Shown piece after piece: positions 45,857 through 60,412 of a stretch of DNA of 64,000 bases. Positions within the stretch are counted from its first letter, which is position 1; the number at the start of each line of letters is the position of its first letter. The position numbers and the translations under genes were made by a program. The stretch is from Lineus longissimus (lineage: Eukaryota; Nemertea; Pilidiophora; Heteronemertea; Lineidae): NCBI RefSeq assembly GCF_910592395.1, contig NC_088317.1, positions 18,708,039 to 18,772,038 on the forward strand, given 5' to 3'. The notes beneath the pieces are model-generated. The model was not told the DNA's origin. It saw only the letters and a list, made by a program, of their open reading frames with translations, and did not search any database.

Positions 45857-48060
45857 ATGTCACAAGACATAAGTGAGACAACTCTGCCAAGCGATGCCTT
45901 TATCCAGCAGGCACATCAACTCGTCGATGATGTCATTGACGGCGCCATGAAACAACTGGAACACGAGGTCCTTCAGAGATCAAAAACATTAGACACTATT
46001 GCATTTGAATCGCGTGAATCCACAGCAATAGAGTTTGAGGACTATGATGTTCCTAATATAGACTGGTTGTCGATTGATGAGTTCAGTGTGGAAAAAGCGG
46101 AGGAAAAAATAAACGACTTTATTCAGGTGGGTGTAACTGTAATCGCCCTTGCCTCTGTCGGTATGTGGTGTTTCCCCCAGTTTTGTGACTGCATGTTTTT
46201 GGGGTTGGAGAGTCACAATCTGGGAGGAGATAAGGTGCAAGTTACACCAAGTGAGATGTGTCACATACATGTATGCCTCCTGGCTATTGATCAGCCGCCT
46301 GTCTTCAGCTGATTGGTGTCGCCACAATCTAGTGACCATGTGAGATGTGTCACATACATGTATGCCTCCTGGCTATTGATCAGCCACCTGTCTTCAGCTG
46401 ATTGGTGTCGCCACAATCTAGTGACCATGTGAGATGTGTCACATACATGTATGCCTCCTGGCTATTGATCAGCCACCTGTCTTCAGCTGATTGGTGTCAC
46501 CACAATCTAGTGACCATGTGAGATGTGTCACATACATGTATGCCTCCTGGCTATTGATCAGCCACCTGTCTTCAGCTGATTGGTGTCACCACAATCTAGT
46601 GACCATGTGAGATGTGTCTCATACATGTATGCCTCCTGGCTATTGATCAGCCACCTGTCTTCAGCTGATTGGTGTCGCCACAATCTAGTGACCATGTGAG
46701 ATGTGTCACATACATGTATGCCTCCTGGCTATTGATCAGCCGCCTGTCTTCAGCTGATTGGTGTCGCCACAATCTAGTGACCATGTGAGATGTGTCACAT
46801 ACATGTATGCCTCCTGGCTATTGATCAGCCACCTGTCTTCAGCTGATTGGTGTCGCCACAATCTAGTGACCATGTGAGATGTGTCACATACATGTATGCC
46901 TCCTGGCTATTGATCAGCCACCTGTCTTCAGCTGATTGGTGTCGCCACAATCTAGTGACCATGTGAGATGTGTCACATACATGTATGCCTCCTGGCTATT
47001 GATCAGCCACCTGTCTTCAGCTGATTGGTGTCACCACAATCTAGTGACCATGTGAGATGTGTCTCATACATGTATGCCTCCTGGCTATTGATCAGCCGCC
47101 TGTCTTCAGCTGATTGGTGTCACCACAATCTAGTGACCATGTGAGATGCACCGCATAGACAGTCACTGATATTCAATCAACGGACAGGACTAGGAAAGGA
47201 GCTCTGGGAGACCATGTAGTATGAGATAAGAAAAATCCTGTAGTTAGAAAACTTCGGACCAGCTTGCTTGGCCAGAAATGATTACATTACATCTCTATGC
47301 TGAAAAATGATACTTGTGCATTCTGAATGTTGTAATGTATTTCAGTGTGGTTCATTGATAAGTTTGTATTTTCAGACTTGGGAGTATGAAGGCAGCTGGC
47401 TCTACTGTATAGACTACCTGGGTGTGGACGAACATCAGTACGACTACCGACATCGGTACCGTGTCCGATGGAGCATCCCGACACGACGTAAACCAATACC
47501 AAAGGCCACAGCTTCTGTCTACTTCACATTCCAAATCTCAAAAATCAAACCAAAGGTATGTTTCATGTAGCTTGTTGCTATTGCTCCAAAGGGAGCTTGG
47601 AAGGGCTACTGGACCACTGGTGGTGATGGACTCGCCGGATAGAACTTGGCATGGAGTGCAAATCAGTAAATCTAAACTTTATTGTTTTTTTGTTGGTCTG
47701 GCTGTTTCAGAGCCCAGCCCAACCTATGAAACAGAATGTAAGTTCAGGTAGACTGTCTTTGCAAGGAAAGATCGGAATATTATGAGATACTTGCATATTC
47801 ACTGGAGATGTAAGAAGAAATAAAAGGCCAAGGTACTGCTCTGCATGTTGAAATATATCATTTCATAGTGAAAGCAAAGCTTATTTCATAACTTAAGTAA
47901 ACGTATCCTTTATCTTTTTCAGCACTATCCCATAGATGTTTATTACGTATTTGAAACAAACCGATTAGTACACCGACCAGGCCAGTCACGATTCAGAGAA
48001 TTATGGTTAAAGAATATCATTGAGAGTAAAGCTATAATGATGCTCGCTGTGGACTTCTAG
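45857..48060 (+). CDS. AKAP14: A-kinase anchor protein 14 (AKAP28)
   Basis: Exons 45857-46126, 47376-47555, 47923-48060; 195 residues (human about 197). AKAP14 anchors type II PKA in ciliary axonemes. Residues about 13-40 (FIQQAHQLVDDVIDGAMKQL) form an amphipathic helix with the alternating hydrophobic spacing of RII-binding helices. The conserved AKAP28 domain follows, with IDWLSIDEFSVEKAEEKI, TWEYEGSWLYCIDYLG, YRHRYRVRWSIPT and the C-terminal RLVHRPGQSRFRELWLKNI with an IIESKAIMML end. Assignment is from remembered similarity to the vertebrate protein, especially the RVHWSIPT/RPG..RFRE..LKDIIESK block. Intron 1 carries an 89-bp minisatellite. Divergent from CDC16. Confidence 0.87.
46251..47140. 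repeat. 89-bp minisatellite, 10 copies, AKAP14 intron 1
   Basis: Exactly ten copies of an 89-bp unit starting GTGAGATGTGTCACATACAT and containing CAGCTGATTGGTGTC. Copies differ at a few positions (CGCCTG/CACCTG, GTCGCC/GTCACC, TCACAT/TCTCAT). Each unit begins with a GTGAG-type sequence resembling a splice donor. Confidence 0.96.
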
Positions 48061-50035
48061 GATGGGCCGAGTAGACATGTGATGTGATTGGAATGTTTGG
48101 AGGGACAAGAAATGACTAAAATTCTCTGGAAAATTATTCCTGTGAACAAAAAACTGGGATAGTTGTGATCAAATTGAAAAATGCTGTGTATAACCTCATG
48201 ATGTGTATTTGTGCCACAGAATTTTGTGAAATGAGTGAGGCTTTCCTCATCCCATTGTTATTGATTTAAAATCAGCAACATTGAAAAAGATCTGTCCATT
48301 CTGCTTTGGTTCATTCATGGTTGTCAAGTATTTTCTCTATCCTGAATTGTACATTCTGGCAATATGACTTGTAAATAGTATTCTATTGTTCCACTGACTC
48401 TGTAAAGTATTCTCACGTGCTGTCACAAAAGATAAACAACTTTATAGGCTGTATGTCCTATAAAATGCGGGTCTTGAAAATCATGGAAAATGGTGTCCAT
48501 ACTGAAATGTAACTGGTGGTACCAGTATATACATGTATGTATCAACAGAGTACAAGATTATAGAAATGAACTTGTATATTTTGAGTTCTGTTAATCTATG
48601 TTTGTCTTGGTGGAGACCAGACAGTACTGTCATTGTGTTACGTGTGCCTCGTGAGCTGAAGTCAGAAGGTCAATTACTATCATCACAGAAATTTTATTTC
48701 AAAATCATATAAGAACTAAATCTTAACATCAAGCATATCTTGCTTTACATTCACACATTGATTGCTATAAACAAACATATTACCTTAGTTATCGTTCAAA
48801 AAGGTTATAACCTTGAAAATAAAAATTGCAGATGGTGTTCACGAATGAGCATTCCATTTAGTAAGCAGTGGCTAAATCCCATCAGCAATAGGCCCTCTAA
48901 ACAAATGAAATGACTTGTACAATCCTATCTGCATACTTCTTGATAATCTCAACCAACCAAGGCTAAAAAGCTCAAGCACATCGATTATTTACAGCCCTTG
49001 CTAAAAGTATTTGTAGATTCAAATGTAACGTCACATGACACATTATCATCATGTTGTTGGAACATGATTGTGGTATCATCGTCACTTTTATTGGAAATGA
49101 CATCATAACATAAATGGTGATCATTTGCCTGACATGGTGACAGTCTGACATTACTTGGGTAAACACAGAACACTTGTGTGGTGATATAAAGTATATGACA
49201 TGGAGCAGAGGCTTAGAAGGAAACAAAACCTGGCCAAGAATTAGAATTTCCTGTCCGTCATGATGTCATCAATGTTAATAAAAGTACACTCTCAAACTAG
49301 CAATCGATCATGAATTGCTTCTCCTGTTTTACACTTTCTATGAAAATGTTCTGGATTTTGTGCTATTTTTGTTCGGTTATATCTAGGCTAAACAAGCAAT
49401 AGACTGCTAGGTTACACAGCACCATTTAGTAGCACAACATACTTGGAATTGGTATCCTTCCTAATGTGCAAATGAGACTTATTAGCTGTTTACAATATTT
49501 CATTCCTTCAGACAGGGTGACTGTACGAAGATAACCTTTACATGATTCAAGAACAAGCTGATATGACTGGCACATGTGGTCGAGGCCGGGCCATGTACTC
49601 AGAGAACTCATTTGCTTCAGTTATAATATCCTCTCAGCATGGACATGTCAGCTGAAAAACATTGGCCTTCGTCGTATTCTCAGCAGTCGGACCCAAAAAA
49701 TTGTCATTTTTCTTGCGTCTTTATGTGATAATGCCCTCCTTTCCCAAGCTCAGCCTCATAACACAGGTTGAGGCTTTGCACTTAGAACAAACTCAATACC
49801 AAGGACACGTCTATGTACAAAGTCTTCTACCACTGTTCTACCACTGTTTTTGATCTTTTCAATGTCAGTCTCAACTCAATTGTACAGTACCGGTGTTGTT
49901 TGAATTCTCCTCACAACTTTCAATCTCTGATCCAAATATCCAATATCTGGCCCTCAAATATTCAGGAACATTACCCCACACAAACATTAGTTGAATCACA
50001 GATCACTTGAAGAATTTCCTGTAAAGCAGAATGGC
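48061..50035. other. AKAP14/LCMT1 convergent 3' region
   Basis: No gene is recognised. The nearest minus-strand AATAAA for LCMT1 is at 48693. The nearest plus-strand AATAAA for AKAP14 is at 48818, so the 3' ends may overlap by about 100 nt or more. Confidence 0.5.
48693..48698 (-). terminator. Candidate LCMT1 poly(A) signal
   Basis: AATAAA on the minus strand about 1.3 kb after the LCMT1 stop. It lies only 0.63 kb downstream of the AKAP14 stop codon. Confidence 0.4.
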
Positions 50036-54351
<4,316 letters not shown>

Positions 54352-57300
54352 ATGGCGATCGACGAAATGTACCTTGAGAATTTGGAGGAGTTTGTTTTCG
54401 ATGAGGACAAGATTGTAAGCGGAGAAAAAAGATTTCAATGATGCAGAACTGACAACTGATACATGTAGAATCATTTTGATTACTATTCATTATGTGCCAT
54501 CGCTCCATTTAGACGTATGCAGTGAAAACCTGGGGACTGTCATTTCCGAAATGCTTTCATTTTCAACAACATGCACATGTATGTGTTCCGCGCATTTTAC
54601 CGATCTGCGCTATCTTAAGATTGCGCTGCGCATTCTTAGGATCCTATAATTGCGCGGCAATCTCGAGATCGCGCAAGGGAGTTGGGGGGTCGAGCCAATG
54701 AACGAATGATGAATGATTGTCCTGCAAATAATATAACTGACTTATTATGTTCTCTCCGAGAATTTGCAACATCAGACTGCATAAATTATGATGAAATATA
54801 TGAACTATGGGTTGCCATTCCAACAATAATCTTCCGCACGGCTCATGGGCTTGAATTTTGTGAAAAGTCCCATCAACTTCTGCAATGTTACAAGAAAACG
54901 AGTCCCACAACAACAGGTAAAACTATAGTAGTAGAATTCGTTCTATTGTTCAATGATTGTTCAGGGATTGTTAGATTTATGGTAAGGGCCGGTGTAACAT
55001 CTGTGGTTGTTCCCCATGTTTCAGTGTTTCCAAACAATAGGCAGCTAGAGAGACCATGACTTTTCAATAGGAGGGATACACAGAAAAACTCGTCAATCTA
55101 TTTTTGAGCGTTCCCAAACAATGAGGGGAAACACTCAAAAACATTACACCGGGGTAAGGGGCCGTTCATAATCATCAATGTGAATAAAGGACACTTAGTG
55201 CGAAAGAAAATGTTGTCCCCTACGTTATTCATTAGACTATAATCCCACCTTTGGTGACAAAGAAAATGTCGTCCCTTGTGGAGACTAAGTCATATCATAT
55301 TCGTCAAAAAGTGTCATACTGAGATCTGTTCACATTATCAAAGGCATGGCCGCATTAATTACCACTGCTAATGAGGCTTCTGAGATGATGGTCAGTAAAT
55401 ATTGGTCAAAGTGTCATAGTGAGATCTGTTCACATTATCAAAGGCATGGCTGCATTAATTACCTGCCACTGCTAATTAGGCTTCTGAGATGATGATATGT
55501 TCATATTTGACTTGACACAAGCCAATTTTAGCACTTACTAATTATCATGATTAATATTCATTGATAATTTTTGGTGAAATGATCACTATGACAGAACGCT
55601 AATTTACATATAATTACCAATTACCAATCATCAATTATCATTAATTGGTGAATAAACTAAGTTCCATGACAATATTGTGCGACTGTAAGTGTAAATATCA
55701 TAAACATTGTATTGTGTAATCATATATATCAAGGAAATGTAAATACTATTGGGATGTTATTATGAATAAAATAATTATAAACGTATAATAAAATCTTAGT
55801 TATTAGATGTATCTCTTTATTCATTAAGTAAATCCGGATGCAAGATTACAACCAAATGTACTTGATCAATCATTAATTTTCAAAAGCATTGCTCTCAGGT
55901 TGGATGTCCATCAGCAAGCTGTGTTAGGGGATAACCTGAAATATAAAACAGTATTTATGATGAGAAGATAACATAAAACCTTACATGTAGGCCTAAGTGT
56001 CTCCCTTCTCAAACGAATGCCTGAGCATGGAGGTATCTTAATAATACCTCCATGGCCTGCAGTTATCTTAATAATACCTCCATGGCCTGAGGTATGGCCT
56101 GAGGTACAAAATATAAATCAACCACTCGACAGTCAACTTTGGCCGGTATTAAATTAATTTACTTTCAGCATCCCATAGACAGTCACATGACAGTAATGTG
56201 ACTGTTGGTGTAGCAAAAAATTAGGTGAAAAATAAAGCTACCAATGGCAATGCAAAGCTGAACATGTAAAAGTATCATCATCTCTAAAATGCGCAATCGG
56301 CAAAAAGCGCACGCTCACCCTTGCGCGATCTCGAGATTGCCGCGCAATTAAACGATCCTAAGAATGCGCAGCGCAATCTTAAGATGGCGCTAATCGGTAA
56401 TTAGCGCGGAACATATGCATTACACACATTGTATGTGTAACTGTATGTATGTCGAAGTACTAGGTGTTAAAAAAAATATTTGTCACTTTTGATTACTGAT
56501 AACTTCTAAACTTCTACACCGATAGGGACCAAATTTGAATAGCATGTATAACTGACATCCATCAAATTTCTGGTAAAGCCTTCTGGTTGTGTAAAGATTA
56601 GTTCTCTGAATACGACAATCAAGATGTACAGACCGGGGGAGCTGGCTGTACGTACCCATAAGTCTTTGCGGTAGTCTCGCGCGTACCGGATATAACCTAT
56701 CAAGCTTTTCTCCTTCAGAGAAATACTGCGTTGCGCTCAACTGCCAATTATGCATTAGTCTGGTGGACACGAGGTTGGCCTTAAACTTGCTTGAAATCGA
56801 AAATTTGGACAACACACGTGTACTACAGCAAACGGCAGCATTCTGACATATAGAAACATGTGGTCTGATTCTATTTTTACTTGTCATTTAGTGATCACGC
56901 GTCCAACCTCGTATGCAGGGTAATGTGGCTTTCTCATTGGTCGAACGTTAATTTTGTTCACAGCCTTATAAGGCACTTGAGCGCAACGCAGTATTTCTCT
57001 GAAGGAGAAAAGCTTGATGGGTTATATCCGGTACGCGCGAGACTACCGCAAAGACTTATGGGTACGTACAGCCAGCTCCCCCGGTCTGTACATCTTGATT
57101 GTAGTATAGGGCTCTGATTCGTCTTTGTCGTCAAGGCCTGTTGATCATATGTTCAAATTGATTCATGTTGATCATTTCACTTCAGGTGACATATAAATGG
57201 TTGAGCAGGTCTCTAGCAGTCCATGTGAATGCAGCAAAACAGTAAGATGATTGTAATACTTCTTTTTCAATGACACGGTCCTGAATTTGTATAGAAACTC

Positions 57301-59715
57301 AATGCTCTTGATTCCATGACAATATGAAAGTCAGTTGAAGACTCTATTCAGACTGTAAATCTTGCTTCTATTATTTTCAGAATGCTATATTCATTTGTGG
57401 ATCATCAGAGAAATAAGAAAGATGTTGATTCTCTCAATGTAACCTACTTAGTCTGTGGTGTGAAGGGGGAGGACAAGGGAAATATCGTAAGTGGAGTAAG
57501 ACCTCTCTATTAAGAACACTCCTAGAACAAATGTTGTCCTTTACTGAGAGGTGTCCTGATTACACTTACAGAGGTCACTTACAGAGACCAATTTCTGACA
57601 AAATGCAGTGTTCTTGATAAGGAGTTGTCCAGAGAGAGGTGTGCAGTTAAGGGAAGTTCCACTGTATACAGTTAACAGTGTCAGAGTAGCATGTCAGTCT
57701 TATTGTTCATCGAAGTAAATCTTGTTGATTTCAGACTCATCATGTTGAGATTGTTGGAGAGGAGAGACTCAACGCTGTCAAGTCAACCTACAAACAGATT
57801 ACAAGTTGTCATGTATATAGCGTACAGAAGTCCAAGCTCAAGGATTCTAATGCATTATATATGGTGGACTATGAATTATTGAAGACACAGATATTCAACT
57901 CGAACCAGTGGGTATTCCTCAGCCCCAGGGTTGGGCTGCACTTTCCTGTTCAAAATTTCGGGCTTCACCATTTTGAGTCAGTAGAACTGGTGTTCGTTTG
58001 AATTTTTATCAGAATGTGATGTGTTCTTTTCAGATATAGCGCTATAACATGTAAGTTAGCAAAGCCGAGGTCGCGAGATGAAATAGCTAAATTACAATCA
58101 ACATCAGTGGTCGCATCCAGACAGGAAGAACCACCCAACAAGGTAGAAACACATGTTCAAACATCTCACTTTTTATGTTATTTTTTTCATGTCTCGTTTT
58201 AATTCAGGACTTTTGTATTCAAAATTTGCTGTGAACAAATGAATAGGCCTTCTTTACTTTAACTTGCACTTGAGTTCCCCTCTAAATTGATACCTTACAA
58301 CATGAATGCAATATCGATGTCTTCTGTTTCAGTCAACTTCAAAACAGACAAATGGAACTTCTAAAGCCAAACCCAAAGGCTTGGTGGGAATGTTTGGTAA
58401 AGCCGCTGAGAAGAAAAAAGATGATTCTGTGGTAGAGACGGAAAAAACAAAAAGCCCAGAGAAAAAGGTATTTTGCCTCTTGCTTCGTCCAACCATCATC
58501 AATTTGTAATTTGTATGAGAGATTTAAATTTGAGGTGTGTCGCAGTCAGTGCCCTCATAGAAGTTTCTTTTTCATCTTCAGAAGGAACCAGAAAGTAAAG
58601 GCAAAGGCAAAATGGGGGCAACATCCTTTTTTGGTAAATCAAGTACAGCTAAAACGATGAGTAAACCAGCCCAGGAGGCCGCACCTGCTCCACCTGAAGT
58701 GAAGAAGGAGACTACTATAACAGCAACAAAGGGGAAGAAAACTGTTAGAGTTGAATCTGGTATAAAGTTTGTTACAGTGTCAGTCTTACAGGGTCAGCCA
58801 GACTTCATTCATGAAACAATCTTTACTTCCTACCGCCTATCTGTGCTCTTTATGCCAAGAAAAGGTGGTTTTTACCCACAAGCTGCTTTGGAACCAGCCC
58901 CAAAGGGACAACGGTTCAGATTGATGTTACTCTGATGTCCCAGTTATGTGATTGTACTTGCCATAAATGCTAATAAATGAAACCATGTTTTCCAGACGAT
59001 GACGATGAGGTTCAACAGATAAAGCGTCGTCGCATCAAAGCATGGGAGAGCAGTAGTGAAGAGGAGGACATCGAGAGTCCCGTCCCGTCACCCCCTCCGT
59101 CACCGACCCCCATGGAAGAGCAGGACCCCACACCTACAAAAGAACCATCCCCAGTGAAAATAGAAGTGGTCGAGAAGACAGTGCCATCTGGTGGTGGTGA
59201 TGGTAAACAGAGACGAGTGCGGAAACGGAAACTGGTTCCAAAAACCTATATGGATGATAAAGGCTATATGGGCAAGTTGGGATTATGGTCAAATTATCTC
59301 CTGTCTTCCTCTTGGATTGCTGGCCGACCAAGGCTAAAGAGGCCTGCCTCACCAAGTCTTTCTCAGTCTCAATCTTTGTGGCAGAGTCATTAAAACAGCT
59401 GTTTCTTTGTTTCAGTTACAGAGAAGGTGTGGGAGAGTGATTCAACAGATGCATCAGAGGTCGAGGAGATTGTACCGCCTCCACAGAGTAAACCAAAACA
59501 ACAGGTACGTGTAGCAATGACGTCGTCTTGGGCTTTTCCTGTTTCGGCACATGTCCAAGCCAACTCCTTGTCAACCCATAGTACTACTCGTTACAAACTT
59601 GACTTGGCTCCACCTATCCTTCTTACAGGAAAGTAAAGCAGGAAAAAAGAAGACGGCATCTCCGCCCAAGAAGACCAAACAAGCATCGTTGATGAGTTTC
59701 TTCGGGAAGAAGTGA
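54352..59715 (+). CDS. POLD3: DNA polymerase delta subunit 3
   Basis: Exons 54352-54414, 57186-57241, 57381-57486, 57735-57907, 58034-58142, 58333-58467, 58582-58759, 58996-59271, 59416-59504, 59629-59715; 423 residues (human 466). POLD3 (p66) bridges the polymerase delta B-subunit to PCNA in replication and break-induced repair. The N-terminus (MAIDEMYLENLEEFVFDEDK, then VTYKWLSRSLAVHVN-AAKQML) forms the winged-helix POLD2-binding domain. VTYLVCG and LYMVDYELLK match family positions. The middle is basic and low complexity, with two FFGK/MFGKAA-type motifs (KGLVGMFGKAA, TSFFGKSS). KTYMDDKGYMVTEKVWES precedes the tail. The C-terminus holds a canonical PCNA-interacting PIP box, Q413-ASLMSFF-420. 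Intron 1 (2.8 kb) hosts two inverted-repeat elements. The eighth intron begins with GC. Strong assignment. Confidence 0.95.
54581..56416. mobile_element. Terminal-inverted-repeat element without transposase
   Basis: Arms of about 99 bp at 54581-54679 and 56318-56416 are inverted copies of one another, roughly 90% identical, sharing CTTAAGATTGCGCTGCGCAT and GCGCGGCAATCTCGAGATCG. The arms are GC-rich and the 1.64-kb interior is AT-rich. The interior ORFs do not resemble a transposase. Inside is a direct duplication (about 55310-55395 and 55408-55495). No clear target-site duplication was seen. It is best described as a non-autonomous or decayed foldback/MITE-like element in POLD3 intron 1. Confidence 0.75.
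55310..55495. repeat. Direct duplication inside the TIR element
   Basis: Two copies of about 85-90 bp containing GAGATCTGTTCACATTATCA and AAGGCATGG, separated by about 12 bp and differing by a small insertion. Confidence 0.85.
56615..57102. mobile_element. Foldback element, about 130-bp inverted arms
   Basis: Left arm about 56615-56745 and right arm about 56972-57102 are near-perfect inverted copies sharing CAATCAAGATGTACAGACCG and GAGAAATACTGCGTTGCGCT. The loop is about 226 bp, with a further short inverted pair (ACGAGGTTGG/CCAACCTCGT). Both arms encode the same chance peptide stretch (TQYFSEGEKLD) in opposite orientations. It lies 200 bp right of the TIR element in the same intron. Confidence 0.8.
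59272..59415 (+). other. POLD3: GC-AG intron in POLD3
   Basis: The junction KGYM/VTEKVWES requires a donor at 59272 reading G then GCAAGTTGG instead of GT. The acceptor is TTTCAG ending at 59415. Apart from the C the donor fits the consensus well, as is typical of GC donors, and no GT nearby restores the frame and the family sequence. Confidence 0.8.
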
Positions 59716-60045
59716 GCTTGATGGACGTCTTTCTGTTAAAATGTGATGTTTATCCCCCTAATACTCAGGGGTGTCGCTCAAGTGAACCAGGGCAATGTCT
59801 GCCAATTACTGGACATTTTTGCTACGAAACATTTGTGAAGAATATGAATTTGGTGCTGCTTCCCTAACCTGTGTTACAAGGGGACATGCCTTGGGAGATT
59901 GATCCCGTTTTCTTGTGTCTCATTGTGAAGCCTTGAAGAAGATTTACTTGATAATCTGTGCCACCACTTTATATAGAAAGATGGTCACAACTTTAAAGGA
60001 AATAATGTCAGATTGTTTACAAGTGAAAAATTGTGCTCAATCCTT

Positions 60046-60111
60046 AAGCCATGATCTGATCCTTGAGCCATGATCTGATCCTTGAGCCATGATCTGATCC
60101 TGGAGCCACAA
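60046..60111. repeat. 22-bp short tandem repeat in POLD3 3'UTR
   Basis: About three copies of a 22-bp unit containing GAGCCATGATCTGATCCTT, just upstream of the POLD3 poly(A) signal. Confidence 0.85.
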
Positions 60112-60131
60112 TGTGTAATGAATGGACATGC

Positions 60132-60137
60132 AATAAA
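60132..60137 (+). terminator. POLD3 poly(A) signal
   Basis: AATAAA about 420 nt after the POLD3 stop. Confidence 0.65.
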
Positions 60138-60412
60138 ATATGCTATATTAATATTCGTTATCAATTTGTTTTGATGAAATGCCCCACAAATGAGAGATTT
60201 CTGTCAAAGCATCCAGTGATGATATGGCTGCGATGATAGACAAAAAACTCTCCTTGTCTGCAAGTAAAACTGGTAATTGCTGGGTGTGATTCTTACAGGG
60301 TCCCGATGCTGTTCGAGTTACCTTACGAGCTAGATCAGTAGGCTCCTTGAGTTGTCCAGCATGATATTTGGGCCTGTCTTCAATGGTTCATTCAAGACAG
60401 CAAGAACCGGGT

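Noticed and set aside
54682-55059. 125-codon ORF inside the TIR element as a transposase
   Set aside because: It has no catalytic DDE-type pattern or DNA-binding motif that I can recognise, and it is short and compositionally unremarkable.
56483-57117. Two related ORFs as a duplicated gene
   Set aside because: They share sequence only because they sit on the two arms of an inverted repeat. No gene structure surrounds them.
58760-58935. Extension of the POLD3 exon beyond 58759
   Set aside because: The open frame continues, but joining at the GT donor to the acidic DDDDEV exon restores family order and phase.
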